Part shown: positions 14,776 to 23,109 of the stretch, piece by piece
Layout: every line of letters begins with the position of its first letter
Position numbering within the stretch: the stretch's first letter is position 1
Source of the DNA: Candidatus Heimdallarchaeota archaeon
Lineage (GTDB): Archaea; Asgardarchaeota; Heimdallarchaeia; Heimdallarchaeales; JAJRWK01
Length of the DNA: 34,389 bases
Reading direction: 5' to 3'
NCBI GenBank assembly: GCA_027001645.1
Contig: JALTMP010000363.1
Coordinates: forward strand, 1-34,389
Notes under the pieces: model-generated
What the model saw: only the letters and a program-made list of their open reading frames with translations
What the model was told of the DNA's origin: nothing
The model's database searches: none
Made by a program: the position numbers and the translations under genes

Positions 14776-16830
14776 ATGGGAGCGACTGGATTAGAACTGG
14801 TTAATGAATTGAAAAGATATGTTCCAAAATCTACTGAGAATGCCCTAGTATGGCTTATTGGCAAACTAACCGTGGAGGGGAGCGTAGCAATTAAAGACGT
14901 TGCTTCCTATCTAGGGGTACCCATCGAAGAAGCTGAGATTTTTTTGGGAAAACTTCTCCAATACCAGGGCTTTCCAGCCAAATTCAGAGATGATCGCTTT
15001 GTCTTGACAAAATCAATTGCTTTTGCGACGTCCAATGCGGACAGTCTTAGCAAACAAGAAGAGGAATTTTTGGGATACCTTCGAGGAAGAGGTGCTTTTG
15101 TACCCAAAGAAATTGATTTTATCTTTGGTTGGAGCGAAAGAGAAGCTTGGCACAGATTTTACTCTTTGATCATAAGGGGCTATATTACTGCATCAGTAGT
15201 AATGGGTGTTGTTACTCCGAAAATCACCTTCTCTCCTGAACCCCTATCTCCAGAGGAAATTACTGATCAAGACGTCATTATTGTGGGAATGTTTCAATTA
15301 TTTCAAGAAGCAACAATTTCTCGAATTCAAGAACTAGTTCAATATCCTTATGAAACGATCATTAGAAGGTTATTTCTTCTTTCTTTTTACGAAGCAATTC
15401 AAGCAAAGTTTGTGTTTATTGAACGAATTATGAGATCTCCTTCTCTTGTTGTAAAACATGCAAAGTTTCTCATTTCATTTCCTCGGCGTTCTGTCACAAT
15501 CCTTCAAGAGAACGAGAAGCTAGTTATTGGCCTTGTTCTAATGATGCGAAAGGTTTCATACAAGCGGATTGCATTAATAATGGAAATTTCGGAAGAGGAA
15601 GTTTTACGAATTGCTGCTCAACTTACTGCCACAAAGGTTGTTCCCTTGGCCATGGATTCAGAAGGGAACATGTTCATGTCAATGCCTGTTGATTACCGCC
15701 CATATCGCTCCTTGGAACAAATTCAACGGCTTTCTCTATTCAACTATCATGTCTTGTTGGGACTGCTTGCCACTCATCGAACAATCAATCTAAAGGTTAT
15801 TGCTAAAAGAATGAATGAGCCCCCCTTCGAAGTCTTGCGCGGCATTATTGTCCTTGTTCTTGAAGGTTTTCTAGTCTGCCAAATGAACAAGAAATATGAT
15901 ATTACCCTAGAAGAAATCCGAACATATTCTGGAGTCGGAGAGAAAGCTGTTGAGAAATGGGAAGCTGTGGTTATCGGTGCCCTTCAACTGCATGGGTTTG
16001 TAGATATTTTGGAGATTTCCAAACTTTTGAAGGTTAGCAAACGTGTTGCATTAGAACTGGCCTATACCGTCGTTGCGCGTGGCTTAGTTAAGGCAAGGGT
16101 CAAATTAGATCGTGTTCTGCGAGCTCTCGAACCCGTGCATATTCCCCCCACTATCCACCCCTCTGAATTAGAACTTAGAGAGAGGCAGATCCTCGGATAT
16201 CTGTTTCTCAAGCGAGAAACGGATTGGAAAGAATTAAGGAAAGGATGGAGGCTAAATGCGCTTGAGGCTCGACAAATCATCTACATGTTATCGGGGTATG
16301 GTCTCGTAACTATCATCCTAAAAGGCAAGAAGCTTCATGTAATTGAGAAAGCGGATATTAAGCCTAATCGGTCCGTAGAAGAACTTGGCAAAAATGCCGA
16401 AAAAATCTACAACTCCCTAGACCGCCTTCCTGACGCCATCACCATTCGTGAACTTGTCAATGTTTCCCGTCTGAAACGTCATGAGGTGTTATACGCGTTA
16501 TATGAATTGGCCGCAGAGGGATTTGTCGTAGGTGAACTCGGCGTTGAACTATTCAAGAAATCCGCAATAAAGCGCGCGCCCCGGATTCCGCGATGTCTTT
16601 CGTGTAAGGAGGAATTGCCAGAACCTAACTCTGAGTGTCCTTCTTGTGGTGCTCCTCCGCCCACTTGTAGCGTCTGCAGGGGAGGGATCGATTCGCGAGA
16701 TCCCATTGCAAGATGTCCTTCTTGCAAATACGTTGCCCACGATTCCCACCTCAAAGAATGGCTCAAAATAAAAGGCGAATGCCCGGTTTGCAGGACCAAA
16801 CTGGCATGGGAAGAAGTTCTTCTGGAATAG
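14776..16830 (+). CDS. Tandem winged-helix protein with C-terminal zinc ribbon and RING-like domain
   Basis: A 684-residue cytosolic protein. Residues about 20-592 contain what I read as eight successive winged-helix-like repeats of about 70 residues (near 20-80, 95-150, 165-215, 245-300, 320-375, 392-448, 465-525 and 540-592), each with the pattern helix, short helix after a turn, recognition-like helix and a beta wing. The C-terminus has a zinc ribbon (C607, C610, C621, C624) followed by a RING/PHD-like site: C631, C634, C647, C650, H655, H658, C669, C672. The segment AHDSHLKEWL...CPVC resembles RING-H2 E3 ligases. Eukaryotic proteins such as UFL1, cullins and NSE1 also join winged helices to ubiquitin-type ligase function. 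No ubiquitin, E1 or E2 gene is nearby. An alternative role is DNA binding. GGTGCT lies nine bases before ATG. Confidence 0.75.
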   Translation: MGATGLELVNELKRYVPKSTENALVWLIGKLTVEGSVAIKDVASYLGVPIEEAEIFLGKLLQYQGFPAKFRDDRFVLTKSIAFATSNADSLSKQEEEFLGYLRGRGAFVPKEIDFIFGWSEREAWHRFYSLIIRGYITASVVMGVVTPKITFSPEPLSPEEITDQDVIIVGMFQLFQEATISRIQELVQYPYETIIRRLFLLSFYEAIQAKFVFIERIMRSPSLVVKHAKFLISFPRRSVTILQENEKLVIGLVLMMRKVSYKRIALIMEISEEEVLRIAAQLTATKVVPLAMDSEGNMFMSMPVDYRPYRSLEQIQRLSLFNYHVLLGLLATHRTINLKVIAKRMNEPPFEVLRGIIVLVLEGFLVCQMNKKYDITLEEIRTYSGVGEKAVEKWEAVVIGALQLHGFVDILEISKLLKVSKRVALELAYTVVARGLVKARVKLDRVLRALEPVHIPPTIHPSELELRERQILGYLFLKRETDWKELRKGWRLNALEARQIIYMLSGYGLVTIILKGKKLHVIEKADIKPNRSVEELGKNAEKIYNSLDRLPDAITIRELVNVSRLKRHEVLYALYELAAEGFVVGELGVELFKKSAIKRAPRIPRCLSCKEELPEPNSECPSCGAPPPTCSVCRGGIDSRDPIARCPSCKYVAHDSHLKEWLKIKGECPVCRTKLAWEEVLLE

Positions 16831-16878
16831 GGAAAAGAATCCCGTTGTGCCTTTTTTTGCATCGAAGATTTTCCATTG

Positions 16879-19800
16879 CTAGGAGAATAATTCTCTTTGA
16901 AAGACATCTAATTGATATTTTGCTTTGCTCGCCGCCATGTATAATCTGGTAACGACGAGCTTCCAAATGTTGATTCTTTTTTCTCTAGCTAAAATATTCT
17001 GCTCTATTCTGATGGACGATGCAATCCCTAAGACCAGAATGTGTGTCAGCAAATAATCCCACACCTCTTTGCTAAACCAAAGCCTGTCGTTGAAGCGATT
17101 AACTCCAAGCAACATCTGAACCTCAGGATAATCAAATATTCCAAGTACCTCACTAATGATTTCATCTTGATCGTATTCTTCAACAAAGGCAGGAGTAAGT
17201 AGGAGTAAAACTTTGACAATTGAAAGCGATGTCTCTCTTTCGTCTTTAGGTAGCCTCACCGATTGCCACGCCTCTCTCAGAATGTCTCGCAAAAGCCATT
17301 CTTCATACCAGCTAATATTCACAATTGCCGCATCTTTCCATTGCTCTTCTTTCATTTTACCAATAGCGTGCAACATTGCCCAGCTGAACAAGTTGAAGCC
17401 GACTTGTTTTCTCCGCTTAGTTAATAATTGCTTACTTAGCTCCTCTAATTTCTCCGTTAAGCTGATTTCTCTTCTCTTTAGGGCTGTGAATGCAGAAAAA
17501 ATCTGAATTAAGGCATCTCTTATTCTCCTTGTGATCTGTTTCCTGTTCTTACTACTTTGTTCTTGTTTTTGGATTGTAATCATCACTCGTTCTTGTCCCT
17601 TCTCTACAGCATAAAAAACACTTTCTGGCACGTTTGCCATTCTCTCTTTCTCAATAATGTCTAGAAGCATTTCGAAAATAGATGGGCTCAAAGCTTCAAC
17701 AAATGCCTGATGTAAGGGAGCTAGAATGACTTCTTGTAACGCCCTTGCAATACTTGGAACGCCTCTCTTTCCCAAATAATCATACAATTGCTGGTAGTGT
17801 CTCCATTTGTTATCTTTAACTTGTCTAAACTCCCAGAAAACGTAGAATTGGTACGCTCTTAGTTCTAAGAATAGTCCTTGTCTTCTTAATTCTGTGTTCT
17901 TGCGAATGTATTCTAAGCCTGTAACATGATCGACAAACAAGACAAAATAACCCTCGGCAAGTTTCAGATCTAATGCCTCTGCAACATCTCGACTTATTAA
18001 CGGTGCATTTTCAGAATCAGTATTACGAATGGGAACTCCTTGTTGTATCTTTCCACTAGTTTCTTTGTAGGCATTATTATACACCACGAGGACCGCCTCT
18101 TCCCCGCATCTATTGCTATAAGCAATGACATCATGGTCTATTTCTCCGTTTTCTTTCACAAAGTCGTAGAAATTGAAATGGTCTACTTCTGAGAAGAGGA
18201 AACGCTTTTTCAAAAGCGGAAAGATTAATTCTTCGTGCCTCTTAATAAACTCTCTATCCTCATGTTCCTCCATTCGGGGTTTTCTAAACTCCATTCCGTA
18301 TTTCTCACGAAAGCCCTCTATCTGTCCGTGCCCAATCATTGGGAGTCCAGGGAGGGTCGCCAATAAAGTGAAAACACCAAAGTACTTGTCTCCCTTCCCA
18401 AACTGGACAACGGCTGTTTCTTCATCGGGATTATTCATAAAATTAACAAAGCGTTTGAGGATTCTTGGATCAAATTTTAGTGTGTTCTTAATCAGGGTTT
18501 TGTATTCAGCATTTTCCTCGGCTTTCAGCATGTTCATGAATGCGCTATTATACACTCTATGCATTCCCAGTACCCGCACGAAATATCCTTCTAGTAACCA
18601 AAAGGCCTCAGCAAGCAACAACGTGTCGGGGGCTTCTTCGACGACTCTATCAACAACTTCTCGCCAGAATTCTTTTGGCATGTGTCTATCAAACTCTTCT
18701 TTTGTCATGGCAAATTCCGCTCTTGAAGGAATATCTCCCCCTGATCCAGGAATTGGGAACCACAATCTCTGAAAATGCTTTTTTGTCAAAGTCATTGCAG
18801 CATCGAATCGGATGATTGGGAAGAGTTTCGCGATTTGTATGATCGTCTCAATGACTGCTTGTCGAACTTCTTCTAGCAAATAATTGAGTTGGGCAGTGTC
18901 ATTCCATGGCATCTGGGTTCCATCATTTCCATGATAAATGAAATTCTCCTGGCCCGTCTCCATGTCAACTCTTTTGAAAACTACAGCAGCATCTGTTTTA
19001 TCATAATAATGGTCTTCAAGGTAAATTGCAACTCTAGGATCGCTACTAAGGTTAGGCCCATTAAATGTGTAGGAGGGAAATGGCGGTCGTTCCACTTGAA
19101 TATACCACCCTGGATGTTCAATGATCCATTTTGCATCAATTCCAGTATGATTGGGCACCATATCTCCTGCTAGCCTAATTCCTCTCTGCTCTGCCCTTGC
19201 TTTTAGATTCTGAAACGCTTCAAAGCCCCCCAAATCTTGCGAAATAACGTATTCGTATATTGAATAAGCAGAGGATTCTGCATCATGCATTCCTGTTAGG
19301 TGCTTAATTCTTTTCGAGGCTGGACTTCTTTCCCATACTCCAATCAGCCATAAGGCGTTTATTCCACGTTTTCGCAAAAGGTCGAGCTCTTCATCCGGGA
19401 TTTGATCCAATCTTCTGATTTCTCTGCCATATTTTTTGCTCAGCTGGTATAACCAAACATAGGTAATCTTGGCAATCAGTACAACGTTTGGCATCCAATC
19501 TGTATCTCTGCTGTACGCCTCCTCAACGATCCCCTCATAATCATATGCTTTGACTTTGCCCTTTCCCGCTCCCCTAAGCTTCTGCTCTTCTCTGGCTATG
19601 TCTAATGCCTTCAGGATTTTGAGCAAAATTGGATTCACAATGTCTGCCCAGTTTTCAGCAATAAACTCGATTTGACCAATTATCGATTGGGGGTTAACCC
19701 TAACGGGTTCTTTCAGTAATTCAACGAGAGTTTTATTTTTCTCAGCGAACTTTGGCTGTTTTTCAAAGAGCTCCTCCATTTTCTGCATTAGCTGGATGTA

Positions 19801-20430
19801 TTTAGTAGTGACTTCAAGCTCTGAATCATCAAAAAGGTCTTTGAGTTTATCCAACGCCGGATTATTATTCTCTAGCCAAAGCAGAAGCATTTCTTCTAGC
19901 ACAATTTCCTTCCCTGATCTTCCATCGATTTCTTCGTTGAGATATTCTTCAATACTTTTTTCTCCTTTTAATATCGGCTGAGGGGGAAAATTCCTCAAGA
20001 AGGCACGAATGACGGCATTGAAATCTTCCTCATTGAGGAAATTCTCCAAATTCTTGCTCACTTCGTTTATCGCGTTTGAATTTATTTCCCTCAAATACTT
20101 CTCGATAATAAAGTGCCCTATTTCGTGAAGCAATCCCGTGGCGAAGAATTCGCTGATTTTTACGGCCAATTCCGGAAATTCTCTAACATTGCGCTTTTTG
20201 TTTATTGCAGACACTGCCTTATGTGTGGTGAATATGGTGTTAAAGACAAGCTCACCTTGACTGCTAAATAGTTCCTCTTCAATTCCATAAAGTATTCGAG
20301 CTTTTTTTGAGATTAACATTTCTTTTCGAGAATTCTTCCTTGCATTTTTAGGAGGTGCACTGCCTTTGCCTTCTTGTTCTCTTTGATCCCGTTTTTTCAT
20401 TTCTCTTTGCCACATCCGGTCAAAGCACAA
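16879..20430 (-). CDS. Large GH13-like (alpha-amylase family) protein with N-terminal helical domain
   Basis: A 1183-residue protein with a central GH13 barrel at about 340-800. Conserved regions are I DMVPNH (423-428), II IIRFDAAM with nucleophile Asp543, III LLLAEAFW with acid Glu608, and IV NNPDEET with Asp669; the usual His before this Asp is Pro. MIGHGQIEG is the expected barrel-end segment. It should act on alpha-glucans or trehalose/maltose-type sugars by retaining hydrolysis or transfer. The N-terminal ~330 residues are helical and hold LLHEIGHFI, an HExxH pattern at 102-106; the C-terminal ~350 are helical and charged. There is no signal peptide, so it acts inside the cell. The start is uncertain: TTG here, ATG at residues 6 or 11 possible. 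It follows GH57 by 50 bases. Confidence 0.85.
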   Translation of the reverse strand: MCFDRMWQREMKKRDQREQEGKGSAPPKNARKNSRKEMLISKKARILYGIEEELFSSQGELVFNTIFTTHKAVSAINKKRNVREFPELAVKISEFFATGLLHEIGHFIIEKYLREINSNAINEVSKNLENFLNEEDFNAVIRAFLRNFPPQPILKGEKSIEEYLNEEIDGRSGKEIVLEEMLLLWLENNNPALDKLKDLFDDSELEVTTKYIQLMQKMEELFEKQPKFAEKNKTLVELLKEPVRVNPQSIIGQIEFIAENWADIVNPILLKILKALDIAREEQKLRGAGKGKVKAYDYEGIVEEAYSRDTDWMPNVVLIAKITYVWLYQLSKKYGREIRRLDQIPDEELDLLRKRGINALWLIGVWERSPASKRIKHLTGMHDAESSAYSIYEYVISQDLGGFEAFQNLKARAEQRGIRLAGDMVPNHTGIDAKWIIEHPGWYIQVERPPFPSYTFNGPNLSSDPRVAIYLEDHYYDKTDAAVVFKRVDMETGQENFIYHGNDGTQMPWNDTAQLNYLLEEVRQAVIETIIQIAKLFPIIRFDAAMTLTKKHFQRLWFPIPGSGGDIPSRAEFAMTKEEFDRHMPKEFWREVVDRVVEEAPDTLLLAEAFWLLEGYFVRVLGMHRVYNSAFMNMLKAEENAEYKTLIKNTLKFDPRILKRFVNFMNNPDEETAVVQFGKGDKYFGVFTLLATLPGLPMIGHGQIEGFREKYGMEFRKPRMEEHEDREFIKRHEELIFPLLKKRFLFSEVDHFNFYDFVKENGEIDHDVIAYSNRCGEEAVLVVYNNAYKETSGKIQQGVPIRNTDSENAPLISRDVAEALDLKLAEGYFVLFVDHVTGLEYIRKNTELRRQGLFLELRAYQFYVFWEFRQVKDNKWRHYQQLYDYLGKRGVPSIARALQEVILAPLHQAFVEALSPSIFEMLLDIIEKERMANVPESVFYAVEKGQERVMITIQKQEQSSKNRKQITRRIRDALIQIFSAFTALKRREISLTEKLEELSKQLLTKRRKQVGFNLFSWAMLHAIGKMKEEQWKDAAIVNISWYEEWLLRDILREAWQSVRLPKDERETSLSIVKVLLLLTPAFVEEYDQDEIISEVLGIFDYPEVQMLLGVNRFNDRLWFSKEVWDYLLTHILVLGIASSIRIEQNILAREKRINIWKLVVTRLYMAASKAKYQLDVFQRELFS

Positions 20431-20480
20431 TTGCTAGAAAATCATATCACTCCCTATTCTGTTTTTTCGCATGCGTACTT

Positions 20481-21686
20481 CTATTCCATAAGCATGGAAA
20501 CAATTTGCTTTTGCAGATCTAAAATCACTTCCAGCGAATCATCAAATGATTCCTTTAATTCATCGTCACTATTTGATGATTTTACTGCCAAAGACGCGTT
20601 AATCGCAGCTTTTCGGAGCTGATCCAGCCCGTTTAGAATCATATTTGGTGAAAACCAAGGTCTTTTGGAAGCCCACCACTGTTGACAACTGTGAAGGCCG
20701 CGATCTGCCATTGTTCTTGCTATTTCCCAGTATTTTTTCCCCTCCTGTGTGAGGTTTGCATTTCTCGCACGGATTATCATCGATAGCGTGTGCATCATTA
20801 CTCTGTACTGCAAAACGTGAATACTGTTATCGGGATGGTACCATAGAGGATAAGCAACACCATGTTCGATATCTCCTATGGTCGTAGACCATGATGATGC
20901 TCTTGGGATGCTGTCCATTCTCTCGGGAAACAAGTCTAGCAATTCACTAATAGTTGTGAGTGCCACCTCCTCTTTTTTTTCCAACTTCTTAAGCAAGGGA
21001 TGCAAGAAATTCGAAAAAGCATCTTTTACGTGATGGCCATACGTTTCTCCGTCTTGAGCGATCACCACGAAGTAGTCCTTGTTTTTTCCTTGATACTGGA
21101 CTCTGTTTATGAACGCTTCTCCTGACAGTTTCTTAAAGGAGATCTCATTCGAAATGATATCATCCCTATATACGATGACCAATTCATCTTGAATCGTCTG
21201 GAAGTAGTCTGTTGGGAAAGTTTGTTGCTGATTTGCAATACCGCTCGCGACTATCCAATCATGTCCCGTTTTTGCGATGATTGGATATATCCGATCTCCT
21301 ATCGCGAGCTCTGGGGGGAAAAAACCTGTAGGATTGTAGGTATTGCCAAAGAATCGGCGATTCGTTTCTTTATTGAGCTCAATTTGTCGTAGGATTTCCG
21401 ACGGAGGTATTAATGGCAAAATTGCATGATATTTTGCAGAATTTGTGAATTCAATCTTTCCATTTTCAGAGAGCTCTGCAAAACCCGCGATTACATCATC
21501 TAACCCGTAATCATCCAATTGTTCGGTAAGTATTCCATTAATATTTAGGGTGAACTTTGCCTTCTCGAATTGCTTAGTTGTTTCAATAAGCGGGCGATAA
21601 GATTCATCTGCTATTTTGCTTACTATTGAAGGAATTTGGCCTGGAGGTTGGTAAATGTGGAAAAGGAAAGAGACGTAAACTACCAT
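20481..21686 (-). CDS. Glycoside hydrolase family 57 protein
   Basis: About 401 residues from ATG 21686; the track adds three from TTG 21695. The catalytic (beta/alpha)7 barrel motifs in track numbering are region 1 HIYQPP (13-18), region 3 GFFPPEL with likely nucleophile Glu129, region 4 AQDGETYGHH with likely acid Asp215, and a later SSWSTTIGDIEHG block. GH57 enzymes act on alpha-glucans as amylases, branching enzymes, amylopullulanases or 4-alpha-glucanotransferases. The motifs do not settle which; the short length fits alpha-amylase-like members. No signal peptide is seen, so glycogen or maltodextrin in the cytosol is likely. It lies 26 bases after metK and 50 bases before the GH13 gene, all on the same strand, consistent with one transcript. 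Confidence 0.9.
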   Translation of the reverse strand: MVVYVSFLFHIYQPPGQIPSIVSKIADESYRPLIETTKQFEKAKFTLNINGILTEQLDDYGLDDVIAGFAELSENGKIEFTNSAKYHAILPLIPPSEILRQIELNKETNRRFFGNTYNPTGFFPPELAIGDRIYPIIAKTGHDWIVASGIANQQQTFPTDYFQTIQDELVIVYRDDIISNEISFKKLSGEAFINRVQYQGKNKDYFVVIAQDGETYGHHVKDAFSNFLHPLLKKLEKKEEVALTTISELLDLFPERMDSIPRASSWSTTIGDIEHGVAYPLWYHPDNSIHVLQYRVMMHTLSMIIRARNANLTQEGKKYWEIARTMADRGLHSCQQWWASKRPWFSPNMILNGLDQLRKAAINASLAVKSSNSDDELKESFDDSLEVILDLQKQIVSMLME

Positions 21687-21712
21687 TCTGTGCAAACACC
21701 AATCATGGGTAG

Positions 21713-22933
21713 TTACATTGGCAAATATTTCTTTATGAGATTAAAGGGATATAGATCATCAAAATCAAAGCTAATAATTCTCTGAGTTATTGCTTTGTAA
21801 TCTTGGGTTACTTCGTCAACTATTATGCGTATGGCTTGTTCTTTTTCTGCATTGCCATCTTCAATAGTGATGATGGCATCCAAATCTGTTATCGGCTGTC
21901 CAATCGTTGAAACCAAGACTACGTTATTTTTGAGGCCGAGTTCTTCATGAATGCGCTTTGCGATAATTGAAGCCCAGACATTGTAAAAGTTTCCCACATG
22001 GTGACTTGGGTTCTTTCCTGCAACGGCTTCAAGGGTTTGGGGCCTAAATGGAGCTATTACTCCTAGCACCCTGTTGCCGCGCCCAATCTGTCCATCATCT
22101 CCTTGTTCAGCTGACGTCCCCGTAACTGTGATATACTCGATATCCTGCTCATAATCATCGGCCATATTGACAAATACACTCTCTTTTGGTATTCCAAATC
22201 GTTCCGCAACCGTTTCATGTAGGGTTTCCTTTTCATGTCTGTACTCTTGGCTTCCTGTGAGTTCAGGAGCAATAAACGCAGCTGCTATTGTGAGGATAAA
22301 GTCATTTTTTCTTCTTCTTCCCATGACTTTGATATCAGTCCCTAAGGCTTTATGTTCCCGCCTGAATTGGTCGTTTAGAAAGTCTTCTACTTCAAGCACA
22401 AGTTTTTCGAGAGGTGAAAGAGGTGCCCACGCTGTGGCAAAACTTGTGTCATTTGCCAAAGGAACATCATCTGCAGCTCCAAAATTGCTGATCAAGTCAT
22501 CACTGCCGCGCTTGACATTATTGGTATTGATCTTGTATTCTATTCTTTCATTTAGTGTTTGAAAGACCCGATCACTGGCATTTTTTCCTAACATGTAAAT
22601 TGGGATCCCAATAAGCCTGTTTTTTCCGGCCTCGAACATGTCTCGAACGGCTCTCCCAACAAAGTCTACTTGTATTGGTTCAATTATTTGTCCATCTCCA
22701 TAAGTAACAGACGCCCTACCTCCCGTTAGAGTAATCTTATCTATATTGTGATGCAAAATTTGCCCAAAGTACTTCTTGGTATAATGACTATAATTTGAAG
22801 AAATGATTGCACCAAGCATGTCGGTGATTGTGTCTGGATGGCCGAAACCTTTCCGTTCGACGATTTCTGCCGGCTTTAGTGTAACATCAACTTCTTGACT
22901 TTTTGAAATGATGATAGATGCCCCTTGCGTCAT
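21713..22933 (-). CDS. metK: S-adenosylmethionine synthetase, archaeal type
   Basis: A 406-residue enzyme making S-adenosylmethionine from methionine and ATP. It belongs to the archaeal class (about 400 residues), distant from bacterial MetK. Visible blocks are [16 protein letters not shown] near 26-41, [12 protein letters not shown] near 62-73, [18 protein letters not shown] near 277-294 and [13 protein letters not shown] near 310-322. A TATA-like GGCATAAATAATC lies about 60-70 bases upstream of the ATG; GAGAGAAT is a weak ribosome site. It is divergent from the DNA ligase gene and followed by GH57 at 26 bases, an unusual partner. Confidence 0.97.
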   Translation of the reverse strand: MTQGASIIISKSQEVDVTLKPAEIVERKGFGHPDTITDMLGAIISSNYSHYTKKYFGQILHHNIDKITLTGGRASVTYGDGQIIEPIQVDFVGRAVRDMFEAGKNRLIGIPIYMLGKNASDRVFQTLNERIEYKINTNNVKRGSDDLISNFGAADDVPLANDTSFATAWAPLSPLEKLVLEVEDFLNDQFRREHKALGTDIKVMGRRRKNDFILTIAAAFIAPELTGSQEYRHEKETLHETVAERFGIPKESVFVNMADDYEQDIEYITVTGTSAEQGDDGQIGRGNRVLGVIAPFRPQTLEAVAGKNPSHHVGNFYNVWASIIAKRIHEELGLKNNVVLVSTIGQPITDLDAIITIEDGNAEKEQAIRIIVDEVTQDYKAITQRIISFDFDDLYPFNLIKKYLPM

Positions 22934-23109
22934 ATTCTCTCTGTCCTTGTTTGATCCTTAGTGGTTTTCAGTATTCCTTTTCGGACAGATTATTTATGCC
23001 GATTAACTTGCTCTTTTTTCCTTACTCTTCAATACCATCCCAATGATTAATATGCACGACTACGCATGGAAACAATAGAAGAATAAAATTTCGGGGTTTG
23101 GTGATCTAC

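Noticed and set aside
18173-18772. Long plus-strand track ORF of 199 residues
   Set aside because: It lies fully inside the GH13-like gene on the opposite strand; Ser-rich antisense shadow. The same holds for 27942..28589 opposite ugd and 22167..22562 opposite metK.
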